Source: Pseudomonas sp. FEN
GTDB taxonomy: Bacteria; Pseudomonadota; Gammaproteobacteria; Pseudomonadales; Pseudomonadaceae
Assembly: GCF_904067045.1 (NCBI RefSeq)
Contig: NZ_CAJFDC010000011.1
Span: 1-64,000 of the forward strand
Reading direction: 5' to 3'
Length of the DNA: 64,000 nt
This document shows, piece by piece, positions 26,502 through 34,403 of this stretch (the stretch's first letter is position 1; each line of letters starts with the position of its first letter). The notes under the pieces were generated by a model. That model saw only the letters and a list, made by a program, of their open reading frames with translations. It was not told the origin of the DNA and searched no databases. The position numbers and the translations under genes were made by a program.

Positions 26502-28499
26502 TCAAAGGGTCTGAATCCGCCAGATCCCGAACGGCTGGTGCCAGGGCTCGATGCGCAGCCACTGGACCTTGCCATGCCAGGTCCAGGTGTGACCGTTCAT
26601 CAGGTCCTCGCCACGGGTGGTGGCGTCGTCGGCCAGGCCGAACTCCCACAAGGGCAACTCGAAGTGCGCTTCCTGGGCGTTATGCGGATCCAGGCTGACC
26701 GCCACCAGGATGAAACTCTCCAGGTCAGCCGTGCGCTTGCCGAAATACAGGATGTTGTCGTTCCAGGCGTTGTAGACCTGCAACCCCAAATGCGTCTGCA
26801 ACGCCGGATGCTGGCGACGAATGCGATTGAGCTGGGCGATCTCGGCGATGATATTGCCCGGCGCGCTGAAGTCCCGCGGACGGATCTCGTATTTCTCCGA
26901 ATCCAGGTATTCCTCCTTGCCCGGCAACGCCGCCGCCTCGCACAGTTCAAACCCCGAGTACATACCCCAGAGCCCCGAGCCCATGGTTGCCAGCGCCGCG
27001 CGGATAAGGAACCCGGCGCGCCCCGAATGGTGGAGGAAGGCCGGGTTGATATCCGGCGTATTGACGAAGAAATTCGGCCGGTAGCACTCGCGCCAGGGCG
27101 ACTGGTTCAGCTCGGTGAAATAACTGGCCAGCTCGGCCTTGGTATTACGCCAGGTGAAATAGGTGTAGCTCTGGGAATAGCCGAGCTTGCCCAAGCGCGC
27201 CATCATCGCCGGCGTGGTGAACGCCTCGGCGAGAAAGATCACCTCGGGATGGACGCCGCGCACATCGGCAATCAGCCATTGCCAGAACGGCAGCGGCTTG
27301 GTGTGCGGATTGTCGACGCGAAACAGCTTCACCCCCTCCGCGACCCAGCCCAGCACGATGTCGCGCAGCTCGACCCAAAGACTGGGAATCGCGTCGGCGG
27401 CATAGAAATCGAGGTTGACGATGTCCTGGTATTTTTTCGGTGGGTTCTCCGCGTACTTGATACTGCCGTCCGGTCGCCAGTTGAACCAGCCGGGATGCTG
27501 CTGCAACCAGGGATGATCCTGGGAGCACTGGATGGCGAAGTCCAGGGCGATTTCCAGGCCATGTTCGGCCGCGGCACTGACCAACCGACGGAAATCCTCG
27601 CGACTACCCAGTTGCGAGTGAATCGCCTCGTGCCCACCCTCCTCGCTGCCGATGGCATAGGGGCTGCCCGGATCGTCGGGGCCGGCCACCAGGGCGTTGT
27701 TCGGACCTTTGCGGTAGCTGCGACCGATGGGATGAATCGGCGGGAAGTACAGCACGTCGAAACCCATGTCGCGAATCATCGACAGGCGACTGTGCACATC
27801 GTCGAAGGTGCCGTGACGCAAGGCATGCTCGGTGACCGAACGGGGAAACAGTTCATACCAACTGGCAAACTGCGCCAGGCTGCGCTCCACGTCCAGTGGA
27901 TAGTCGTAGCTGCGACTCAGGTAGGCGTGGTGGTCGGCCTGGCGCATCAACGCCGCCGTGGCCGGTTTGAGAAAGCGCTCGACCTGGCCATCGTTGGACA
28001 GGTGCAGCAACTCCTCGTACAGCGCGGTCAGCCCCATCGCCAGTTCGCCCTGGCTGCGTTCGATGGCATGCAGCACCTGTGCCCGCCCCTCCTGCAACTC
28101 GAGATCGAGGGCCACGCCGGCGACGAACTTCTTCTCCAGTTCGTAGCAGAAGCTGGCGAACTGATCGATCCAGGCTTCGATCCGATAGACGTAGCGCCCC
28201 TGGTCGCCGAGCCGCAAGCGGCCCTGCCAGGCATTGTTGCCTTTATCGGTCATGGCCGTGCGTTGCCAGTCGGCGTCGCCCAGGTTTCTCCAGGCCAGCA
28301 GCACCGCCAGCTTGTCATGGCCGTCGGCGAACACCTTGGCGCTCACTATCAGTTCCTGCCCCGCCACCGCCTTGACCGCGAACTGCCCACCATCGACGGT
28401 AGGCGCCACGTTCTCAATGGCGATGCGCGGCATCAGCAAGGCCTGGGACAAGGGCAGGACTTCAGTCCCCTCTTCGTCCAACGGTTTATCGGCTGACAT
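26502..28499 (-). CDS. glgE: Alpha-1,4-glucan:maltose-1-phosphate maltosyltransferase
   Basis: A GH13 enzyme of 665 residues that adds maltosyl units from maltose-1-phosphate to alpha-glucan. The N-terminal half includes the family-specific dimer and insert regions, then SMIRDMGFDVLYFPPIHPIG and WLQQHPGWFNWRPDGSIKYA. VKLFRVDNPHTKPLPFW carries nucleophile Asp396 and VIFLAEAFTTPAMM carries Glu425. The C-terminal domain is intact, and the length matches known GlgE proteins. GGAG lies nine bases before the ATG. It is first of the minus-strand operon with treS-mak and glgB. In Pseudomonas aeruginosa this pathway supports survival of drying and osmotic stress. An AlgU-type promoter candidate lies about 90 bases upstream. 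Confidence 0.95.
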   Translation of the reverse strand: MSADKPLDEEGTEVLPLSQALLMPRIAIENVAPTVDGGQFAVKAVAGQELIVSAKVFADGHDKLAVLLAWRNLGDADWQRTAMTDKGNNAWQGRLRLGDQGRYVYRIEAWIDQFASFCYELEKKFVAGVALDLELQEGRAQVLHAIERSQGELAMGLTALYEELLHLSNDGQVERFLKPATAALMRQADHHAYLSRSYDYPLDVERSLAQFASWYELFPRSVTEHALRHGTFDDVHSRLSMIRDMGFDVLYFPPIHPIGRSYRKGPNNALVAGPDDPGSPYAIGSEEGGHEAIHSQLGSREDFRRLVSAAAEHGLEIALDFAIQCSQDHPWLQQHPGWFNWRPDGSIKYAENPPKKYQDIVNLDFYAADAIPSLWVELRDIVLGWVAEGVKLFRVDNPHTKPLPFWQWLIADVRGVHPEVIFLAEAFTTPAMMARLGKLGYSQSYTYFTWRNTKAELASYFTELNQSPWRECYRPNFFVNTPDINPAFLHHSGRAGFLIRAALATMGSGLWGMYSGFELCEAAALPGKEEYLDSEKYEIRPRDFSAPGNIIAEIAQLNRIRRQHPALQTHLGLQVYNAWNDNILYFGKRTADLESFILVAVSLDPHNAQEAHFELPLWEFGLADDATTRGEDLMNGHTWTWHGKVQWLRIEPWHQPFGIWRIQTL

Positions 28500-28586
28500 C
28501 GAGCATCACTCCTTACGCCCCATGGACGCTCTACTCTGCGTAATCTGCATGGCAAACGGCTTCATCCTGAAAAAGCCCGCTTCAGT

Positions 28587-28614
28587 TCGGAGCCCGCCGC
28601 CGGAACAAAAGTTC
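28587..28614 (-). promoter_or_regulatory. AlgU/sigma-E-like promoter ahead of glgE-treS-glgB
   Basis: On the minus strand GAACTT (28614-28609), a 17-base spacer and TCCGA (28591-28587) fit the AlgU consensus GAACTT-N16/17-TCNGA. The -10 lies about 90 bases before the glgE ATG. AlgU control of trehalose genes is known in pseudomonads, which supports the call. It has not been tested here. Confidence 0.5.
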
Positions 28615-28738
28615 AGCCCGATTTGTCGGGAAACTCCACTCGTCATAAAGCCCGAGTTAAAAGCACATGGGCAGGGTCCACCGTTGTACTGGGCCGCCTG
28701 TTCCATAAAAGGGGCCACGCATAAAAGAGGCCAGCTTC

Positions 28739-28918
28739 ATGAATATTCCGATTCCAGCGCAAACGCCCGACCCCAATATCGACCAACCGACCCTGCCCCC
28801 CAGCGAGCCGCCACCGGTACCGGAGCAGGAACCACCGGGCACCACGCCGCCGCCCAAGGTCGATCCGCCGACGACCATGCCACCGGTGATTGCCCGATGC
28901 GGCGCGCCTGAAGCATAG
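28739..28918 (+). CDS. Small proline-rich protein, unknown function
   Basis: A 59-codon reading frame beginning MNIPIPAQTPDPNIDQP and composed largely of Pro, Glu and Thr (PPSEPPPVPEQEPPG, then PPTTMPPVIAR). An AAAAGAGG ribosome-binding site lies eight bases before the ATG. There is no hydrophobic segment or Cys pair, so it is likely soluble and disordered. It is transcribed away from glgE, from the same intergenic region. I recall similar short Pro-rich ORFs in pseudomonads but know no function. Coding status rests on the ribosome-binding site and the biased composition. Confidence 0.5.
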   Translation: MNIPIPAQTPDPNIDQPTLPPSEPPPVPEQEPPGTTPPPKVDPPTTMPPVIARCGAPEA

Positions 28919-28979
28919 ACCGGAATATCACTTCAGCCGCCCCCCTGAACGCTCCCCCCGGAACATCAAGGAGAGCACC

Positions 28980-29078
28980 ATGCCCGTGCATATCGAACCC
29001 TCGAACCAGACCTGTGCCCTGGAGCAAGGCGATGTCCGCCATCATGTGAAAGCAAGCAACGGTGATTCGCTGATTTGA
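28980..29078 (+). CDS. 32-residue ORF with strong ribosome-binding site
   Basis: AAGGAGAGCACC precedes the ATG of MPVHIEPSNQTCALEQGDVR and a further dozen residues to a stop. The ribosome-binding site is among the best in the window, but the product is very short. It may be a peptide, or the surviving N-terminus of a longer small protein cut by an early stop. No family is recognised. It lies 61 bases after the Pro-rich ORF and could share its transcript. Confidence 0.35.
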   Translation: MPVHIEPSNQTCALEQGDVRHHVKASNGDSLI

Positions 29079-29284
29079 CCGACCTGTACCAGTGCTGGCG
29101 CCCGCTACAGGCGCCAGACACCACAGAGTAAGACGGCAGGGGGCGACACAGGGTAGGACAAGCTGTCGCAGGTACTCGCCCAGAACCATCTGATCCGCTT
29201 TTTATTCAAATACCTGAGTCTGTTATGCAAACAGTTCGCCCGGCATAGTGCCCAGGCCTGATGGAGGCTGACGAGCGACAGATC

Positions 29285-30697
29285 ATGAGCGAGAGAATCC
29301 CCGTCCAGATAGTTGAAACCTTCGAGCCGGCGCGTCCCAGGCTGAAGGCCAGGTCCACTGACCAGTTGATCCACACCCGCAGCTTCAGCGGGCTGTTCCG
29401 TAACCTGCGCCTGGCTGGCGCGGGTTTTCTGTTCCTGCTGTTCTTCGGCACGGTATGGCTGGACTGGGGCGGGCGCCAGGCGGTGCTCTGGGATCTGGCC
29501 GAAAGCCGCTTCCATATCTTCGGTGCGACCTTCTGGCCGCAGGACTTCATCCTGCTCTCGGCGCTGCTGATCATCTGTGCCTTCGGCCTGTTCGCCATCA
29601 CCGTGTTCGCCGGACGGGTCTGGTGCGGCTATACCTGCCCACAAAGCTCGTGGACCTGGCTGTTCATGTGGTGCGAGAAAGTCACCGAGGGCGAACGCAA
29701 CCAGCGCATCAAGTTGCAAGCCGCGCCCTGGGGCCCGAACAAACTGGCCCGACGCGCCGCCAAGCACACTTTGTGGCTGGGCATCAGCTTGCTGACCGGG
29801 CTGACCTTTGTCGGCTACTTCACCCCGATCCGGCCGCTGGCCCAGGAGCTGCTGAGCCTGCGGATCGGCGGCGTGAGCTTGTTCTGGGTAGTGTTTTTCA
29901 GCGCCGCCACCTATATCAACGCCGGCTGGCTGCGTGAAGCGGTGTGCATGCACATGTGTCCCTATGCACGCTTCCAGAGCGTAATGTTCGACAAGGACAC
30001 CCTGACCATTTCCTACGACGCCGCCCGTGGCGAAAACCGTGGTCCGCGCAAGCGCGATGTGGCGCCGGCCAGCGTCGGCCTGGGGGATTGCATCGACTGC
30101 CAGATGTGCGTGCAGGTCTGCCCCACCGGCATCGACATCCGCGACGGTTTGCAGATGGAATGCATTGGCTGCGCGGCCTGCATCGACGCCTGTGATTCGA
30201 TCATGGACAAGATGGGCTATGCCCGCGGCCTGGTGAGCTATACCTCAGAGCGCCAGTTGCAAGGCGGCCAGACCCATCTGCTGCGCCCGCGCCTGATCGG
30301 CTACAGCGTCGTGCTGCTGATCATGGTTGGCGCACTGGCGGTGACCCTGGTGGAACGGCCCATGGTCTCGCTGGACGTGAGCAAGGACCGCGGGCTGTTC
30401 CGGGAAAACAGCCTGGGCCAGATCGAGAACATCTACAGCCTCAAGGTCATCAACAAGACCCAGCAGTCCCAGCGCTATCGCCTGGAACTGGTGGACAGCG
30501 ACGGTTTCCAGTTGCAGGGCAAGACCGAGCTGAGCCTGGCGGCGGGTGAAATCGTCGATCTGCCGGTATCGGTAACGATGCTCGGCGACAGGCCGAAAAG
30601 CAGCTCGCAGGCGGTGAGTTTCAAGGTGGTCGACAGCGACGAGCCCGCTGTCTACAGCGTGGCGAAGAGCCGCTTTGTCGCCCCGCTGAACCGTTGA
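29285..30697 (+). CDS. ccoG: Cytochrome c oxidase accessory protein CcoG (FixG/RdxA)
   Basis: A membrane-bound iron-sulfur protein of 470 residues. The family is linked to cbb3 oxidase assembly, where it reduces copper for insertion. Several transmembrane segments occur (FLFLLFFGTVWLDW, FILLSALLIICAFGLFAITV, SVVLLIMVGALAVTLV). CGYTCPQSSWTWL begins at Cys114, CMHMCPY follows, and two 4Fe-4S clusters are marked by CIDCQMCVQVCP (from Cys269) and CIGCAACIDAC (from about Cys293). The C-terminal 100 residues form the periplasmic FixG-type beta-sandwich. The ATG was chosen because MSERIPVQIVE fits the family N-terminus; a second ATG eight codons upstream is possible. No ccoNOP or ccoIS genes adjoin it, so this is a detached or second copy. 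Confidence 0.9.
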   Translation: MSERIPVQIVETFEPARPRLKARSTDQLIHTRSFSGLFRNLRLAGAGFLFLLFFGTVWLDWGGRQAVLWDLAESRFHIFGATFWPQDFILLSALLIICAFGLFAITVFAGRVWCGYTCPQSSWTWLFMWCEKVTEGERNQRIKLQAAPWGPNKLARRAAKHTLWLGISLLTGLTFVGYFTPIRPLAQELLSLRIGGVSLFWVVFFSAATYINAGWLREAVCMHMCPYARFQSVMFDKDTLTISYDAARGENRGPRKRDVAPASVGLGDCIDCQMCVQVCPTGIDIRDGLQMECIGCAACIDACDSIMDKMGYARGLVSYTSERQLQGGQTHLLRPRLIGYSVVLLIMVGALAVTLVERPMVSLDVSKDRGLFRENSLGQIENIYSLKVINKTQQSQRYRLELVDSDGFQLQGKTELSLAAGEIVDLPVSVTMLGDRPKSSSQAVSFKVVDSDEPAVYSVAKSRFVAPLNR

Positions 30698-30738
30698 TGC
30701 CTTAGAATCCCGAACGCCATGAACGGCGAATACTCAAT

Positions 30739-30869
30739 GTGGCGAGCGGGCTTGCCCGCGCTGGGGCGCGTAGCGCCCCTGAAACCGGCAACCGTGGTCT
30801 GTCAGATAGAACAAAGTGCCTGGTTTTACGGCTGCTGCGCAGCCCAGCGTGGGCAAGCCCACTCGCCAC
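30739..30869. repeat. REP palindrome, GGCGAGCGGGCTTGCCCGCG family
   Basis: GTGGCGAGCGGGCTTGCCCG at the left pairs with the inverted GGGCAAGCCCACTCGCCAC at the right, with inner inverted GC-rich arms between them. The left arm is the same family as the tandem repeats at 41.99-42.18 kb. It fills most of the gap between ccoG and the MocR-type regulator. Confidence 0.8.
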
Positions 30870-30938
30870 AACGGTGTACGACCGCAAAAAAGCGTTCTTG
30901 TCATTAGTAAGGCAATTCGCTGTTGCGTGCCTCTATGA

Positions 30939-32372
30939 ATGAGCCAAACCTGCATGAAACGCTACGAAAAATTCGCCGACGACATCGCTGAACTGATCCG
31001 CACCGGCGTCCTCGGCCCCGGCCAGCGCGTGCCGTCGGTGCGCTACGCCAGCCAGACCTACGGAGTCAGTCCGTCCACCGTGTTCCAGGCCTACTACCTG
31101 TTGGAACGCCGCGGCCTGATCCGCGCCCGGCCGCGCTCCGGCTACTTCGTCAACGCCCACACGCCCAGCCCGTTCTCGGAGCCGGCGATCAGCAGCCAGG
31201 TCAACGAGTCCACCGAGGTGGATGTCAGCGAACTGGTGTTCTCGGTGCTGGACTCCATCAAGGACCCCGCCACCGTGCCCTTCGGCTCGGCCTTCCCGAG
31301 CCCGACGTTGTTTCCGCTGCAACGCCTGTCCCGTTCCCTGGCCAGCGCCAGTCGTGAGATGGACCCACGCATGGTGGTCACCGACCTGTCGCCGGGCAAT
31401 CCGCAACTGCGCCGGCAGATCGCTCTGCGCTACATGGTCGGCGGGCTGATGCTGCCCATGGAGGAACTGCTGATCACCAACGGCGCCCTGGAGGCGCTGA
31501 ACCTGTGCCTGCAAGCCGTCACCGAGCCCGGCGACCTGGTGGCGATCGAAGCCCCGGCCTTCTATGCCTGCCTGCAGGTGCTGGAACGGCTCAAGCTCAA
31601 GGCGGTGGAAATCCCGGTACATCCGCGCGACGGCATCGACCTCGGGGTTCTGGCGCAGACCCTGGAGCGCCATCCGATCAAGGCCTGCTGGTGCATGACC
31701 AGTTTCCAGAACCCCCTCGGCGCCACCCTGCCGGAAGCGAAGAAGCAGGAGCTGGTGGAACTGCTGCGCCACCATCAGGTGCCGCTGATCGAGGACGATG
31801 TCTACGCCGAGCTCTATTACGGCCAACAGGCGCCAAAACCGGCCAAGGCCTTCGACACCGAAGGCCTGGTGATGCACTGCGGCTCTTTCGCCAAGAGCCT
31901 GGCCCCCGGTTATCGCATCGGCTGGGTGGCGGCGGGACGTTACGCACAAAAAGTCGAACGGCTCAAGCTGATGACTTCGCTGTGCGCCTCTATGCCGGCC
32001 CAGGCCGCCCTGGCCGACTATCTGCAAAACGGCGGTTACGATCGGCACCTGCGCAGACTGCGCTATGCCCTGGAAGAGCAACAGAGCGCCATGCTGGCGG
32101 CGATTGCCCGCTACTTTCCGACGCAGACCCGGGTCAGCCAGCCGGCCGGCGGCTACTTCCTGTGGCTGGAACTGCCGGAACAGATGGATTCGCTGAAGCT
32201 GTTCCGGATCGCCCTCGCCCAGGGCATCAGCATTGCCCCCGGGCCGATCTTCTCGCCGACCCAACGCTTTCGCAACTGCATCCGGTTGAACTACGGCAGC
32301 CCGTGGAACGAGGTGTCGGAGCAGGCCATGGAGACCCTGGGGCGGATTGTGCGATCGTTGCTGGACCAGTGA
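30939..32372 (+). CDS. MocR-type regulator: GntR HTH fused to aminotransferase domain
   Basis: A 477-residue two-domain protein. Residues 1-75 are a GntR winged helix (LGPGQRVPSVRYASQTYGVS, then LLERRGLIRARPRSGYFV). The rest is a fold-type I aminotransferase domain with the PLP lysine at Lys319 in GSFAKSLAPGYRIGW and the TSFQNPLGATLP loop. MocR regulators sense PLP or an amino-compound adduct and control adjacent amino acid or vitamin genes. No ribosome-binding site is clear; the ATG five codons later (MKRYEKFAD) is an alternative start. Neither neighbour is a convincing target. It ends 25 bases before a convergent SDR gene. Confidence 0.85.
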   Translation: MSQTCMKRYEKFADDIAELIRTGVLGPGQRVPSVRYASQTYGVSPSTVFQAYYLLERRGLIRARPRSGYFVNAHTPSPFSEPAISSQVNESTEVDVSELVFSVLDSIKDPATVPFGSAFPSPTLFPLQRLSRSLASASREMDPRMVVTDLSPGNPQLRRQIALRYMVGGLMLPMEELLITNGALEALNLCLQAVTEPGDLVAIEAPAFYACLQVLERLKLKAVEIPVHPRDGIDLGVLAQTLERHPIKACWCMTSFQNPLGATLPEAKKQELVELLRHHQVPLIEDDVYAELYYGQQAPKPAKAFDTEGLVMHCGSFAKSLAPGYRIGWVAAGRYAQKVERLKLMTSLCASMPAQAALADYLQNGGYDRHLRRLRYALEEQQSAMLAAIARYFPTQTRVSQPAGGYFLWLELPEQMDSLKLFRIALAQGISIAPGPIFSPTQRFRNCIRLNYGSPWNEVSEQAMETLGRIVRSLLDQ

Positions 32373-32397
32373 GCCAGGTGAGCTCGCGAAACCCGAC

Positions 32398-33144
32398 CTA
32401 GCGCCCGCCCGCCAGGTCGATAAAGGTCCCGGTGGCGTAGGAGGCCTTGTCCGAGAGCAGCCAGACTATCGCCTCGGCCACTTCTTCGGCGCGGCCACCA
32501 CGGCCCATGGGAATGGCCGACTCCAACTTGCTGACGCGGTCGGCGTCGCCGCTCAGGGCATGAAACTCGGTGTAGATATAACCGGGACGCACGGCGTTGA
32601 CCCGGATACCCTCGCCCGCCAGTTCCTTGGACAAGCCGACGGTGAAGGTGTCCAGCGCGCCCTTGGAGACCGCGTAATCCACGTATTCGTTGGGTGAGCC
32701 GAGACGCGCCGCCGCCGAAGACACGTTGACGATGTTGCCGCCCTGACCACCATGGCGTGGCGACATGCGCAGCACCGCGTGCTTGGCGCAGAGGATCGGC
32801 CCCAGGGTGTTGGTCTTCAGGGTTTGCAGGATACGGAACTCGGACATTTCATCGACCCGCGACTTGTGCCCGACGGTCCCGGCATTGTTGACCAGGGCGG
32901 TGACCGGCCCCAGTTCGGCGTCTACCCGGTTGAACAGGTGGATCACCTCATCCTCGATACTGACATCGGCGCGCACGGCAATGGCCACGGCGCCGAGCCC
33001 ACGGACCTGCTCCAGCACCCGCAGTGCCGCGGCCTCGCCCGTCAGGTAGTTGATACAGACGCGATAACCCTGTTGCGCGGCGAGCAATGCGGTGGCGGCG
33101 CCGATGCCACGACTGCCGCCGGTGATGACGATAACTTTGTCCAT
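32398..33144 (-). CDS. Short-chain dehydrogenase/reductase
   Basis: A classical SDR of 248 residues. The cofactor motif GGSRGIGAATALLA is at the N-terminus, NNAG in ALVNNAGTVG, the catalytic Ser in NVSSAAARLG and YVDYAVSK for the Tyr/Lys pair. The Arg-rich loop after the second strand (around INYLTGEAAA) does not settle NAD versus NADP use. The start is the ATG giving MDKVIVITGG, since the longer frame adds 20 residues of no family resemblance. It is close to the glucose-1-dehydrogenase-like YgfF group. Convergent with the MocR-type gene; substrate unknown. Confidence 0.85.
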   Translation of the reverse strand: MDKVIVITGGSRGIGAATALLAAQQGYRVCINYLTGEAAALRVLEQVRGLGAVAIAVRADVSIEDEVIHLFNRVDAELGPVTALVNNAGTVGHKSRVDEMSEFRILQTLKTNTLGPILCAKHAVLRMSPRHGGQGGNIVNVSSAAARLGSPNEYVDYAVSKGALDTFTVGLSKELAGEGIRVNAVRPGYIYTEFHALSGDADRVSKLESAIPMGRGGRAEEVAEAIVWLLSDKASYATGTFIDLAGGR

Positions 33145-33238
33145 GAACCCGAACCCTCGATCAAGCGGAAACCTTGCCGCGAAAGCATACCTGTCGGTGA
33201 GCACTTTTGTGTAGTCGCCGAAGGTCGCAAGGGCTGTA

Positions 33239-33592
33239 CTAAACGCTCACATAGACCCAGGCATCCAGACCGGACGCCAATCGGACCGAAACCCGCTGGT
33301 AGTCCGACACTTCGTAGGCATCCGCCGCCGCCAACTCTTCGGCGCTGATCTGGAAAACCATGCCACTCACACTGTCCTCGGGGTTGCTGCTGGGACGCAC
33401 GATGGGATGGTGGGTCTTGCCGCTGGTCGCGACGACCTGGGGATCGGTAATCTCGACCCAGGATTGCCCATAGCCGAGCATGCGGTCGGCGTTACCCGCC
33501 AGTTCGCGCCCGAAGTTGGCCAGTTGCACCGCCTTGTCCTGCAAGGTGCCATAGGAGAACAGCAGTACTGGCGTTACAGTGAAGTCGGTCAT
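33239..33592 (-). CDS. Gamma-glutamylcyclotransferase-like (AIG2 fold) protein
   Basis: A 117-residue small enzyme. VLLFSYGTLQDKAVQ carries the family glycine-rich YGTL loop. The middle GMVFQISAEELAAADAYE carries the conserved Glu near EELAAAD that acts as acid/base in GGCT enzymes, and DAYEVSDYQRVSVRLASG completes the domain. Such enzymes cyclise gamma-glutamyl compounds to 5-oxoproline. The start was chosen at MTDFT; the ribosome-binding site is weak. It lies 94 bases upstream of the SDR on the same strand and may share its transcript. Confidence 0.75.
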   Translation of the reverse strand: MTDFTVTPVLLFSYGTLQDKAVQLANFGRELAGNADRMLGYGQSWVEITDPQVVATSGKTHHPIVRPSSNPEDSVSGMVFQISAEELAAADAYEVSDYQRVSVRLASGLDAWVYVSV

Positions 33593-33733
33593 GGTGACCC
33601 GCGTGTCAAAGAGGCCCCACAGTCTAAACGCCCCGCCGCCGAATGCCGAGCCGTTCGGCACGGAACGCTATCGCCGGAGTTCCCCGGGGGCCCCGGAGAG
33701 CCGGGTCAAGAAGCGATTCGCCGCTCTATCGGG

Positions 33734-34108
33734 TCATTGAGCGACAGGTATCCGTTGCTGCGGATCATAGAAAAACTGCTCCTCGGCGATACGCTCGCCT
33801 TCCCAGCGCTGGTGGGCAATTTCCTCCAGACGGGTGACGCTGCCATCGGCCCATTCGAAACGGAAAATCCAGCGAATGGCCACATGGTCGCCATTGAGAA
33901 AGGCCGGGCGCACGCAGGTCGAGGTGACGCAACGCGCCCGGGACATCACCGCGCGCTCCTTGGCGACATGAAAGTCCCGTCCGATCCGCGGCGCCTCCTG
34001 ATTCTCCCGCAGAGACGCATCGGTGGTGTAGAAGGCTTCGACCGCTTCGGCATGGGCATTGGCTTCGACTTGGGCGATAAAGCGTTCGAGGGTTTCAAGG
34101 GTCGGCAT
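33734..34108 (-). CDS. NTF2-like (SnoaL-type) small protein
   Basis: A 124-residue protein of the cone-shaped NTF2-like fold: an N-terminal helix pair (LETLERFIAQVEANAHAEAV), FYTTDASLRENQEAP and then curved strands (VAIRWIFRFEWADGSV, then ERIAEEQFFYDPQQR). The AGGAG eight bases before this ATG fixes the start. Such proteins include isomerases, polyketide cyclases and binding subunits, so no reaction is assigned. It is on the same strand as the GGCT-like gene, 141 bases away. Confidence 0.7.
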   Translation of the reverse strand: MPTLETLERFIAQVEANAHAEAVEAFYTTDASLRENQEAPRIGRDFHVAKERAVMSRARCVTSTCVRPAFLNGDHVAIRWIFRFEWADGSVTRLEEIAHQRWEGERIAEEQFFYDPQQRIPVAQ

Positions 34109-34403
34109 GGTCAGCTCCTGGCTGGGGTGATCGGCATTTATCACCCCGCCGAGGCTAAGGCCACCAATGGGCGATGGAAAGGTCCATTCCGACCGATCCG
34201 TGCAGTACCAATCGCTAGCGCCGCCAGACCGCACAACCCAGCGCCCTGAGTGGCACCGACCATTGAGCGCTGTACTCGCGAATAACCACCCGGAAACCGG
34301 CTCTTCTTGGTATCGTGTGCGCCGATTTAAATAGCCACCTATGCACCTTTCGTCTTAGCAGACTCTTTCATATTCAATTTTCATTGCACAAGACAGGTTC
34401 CAG

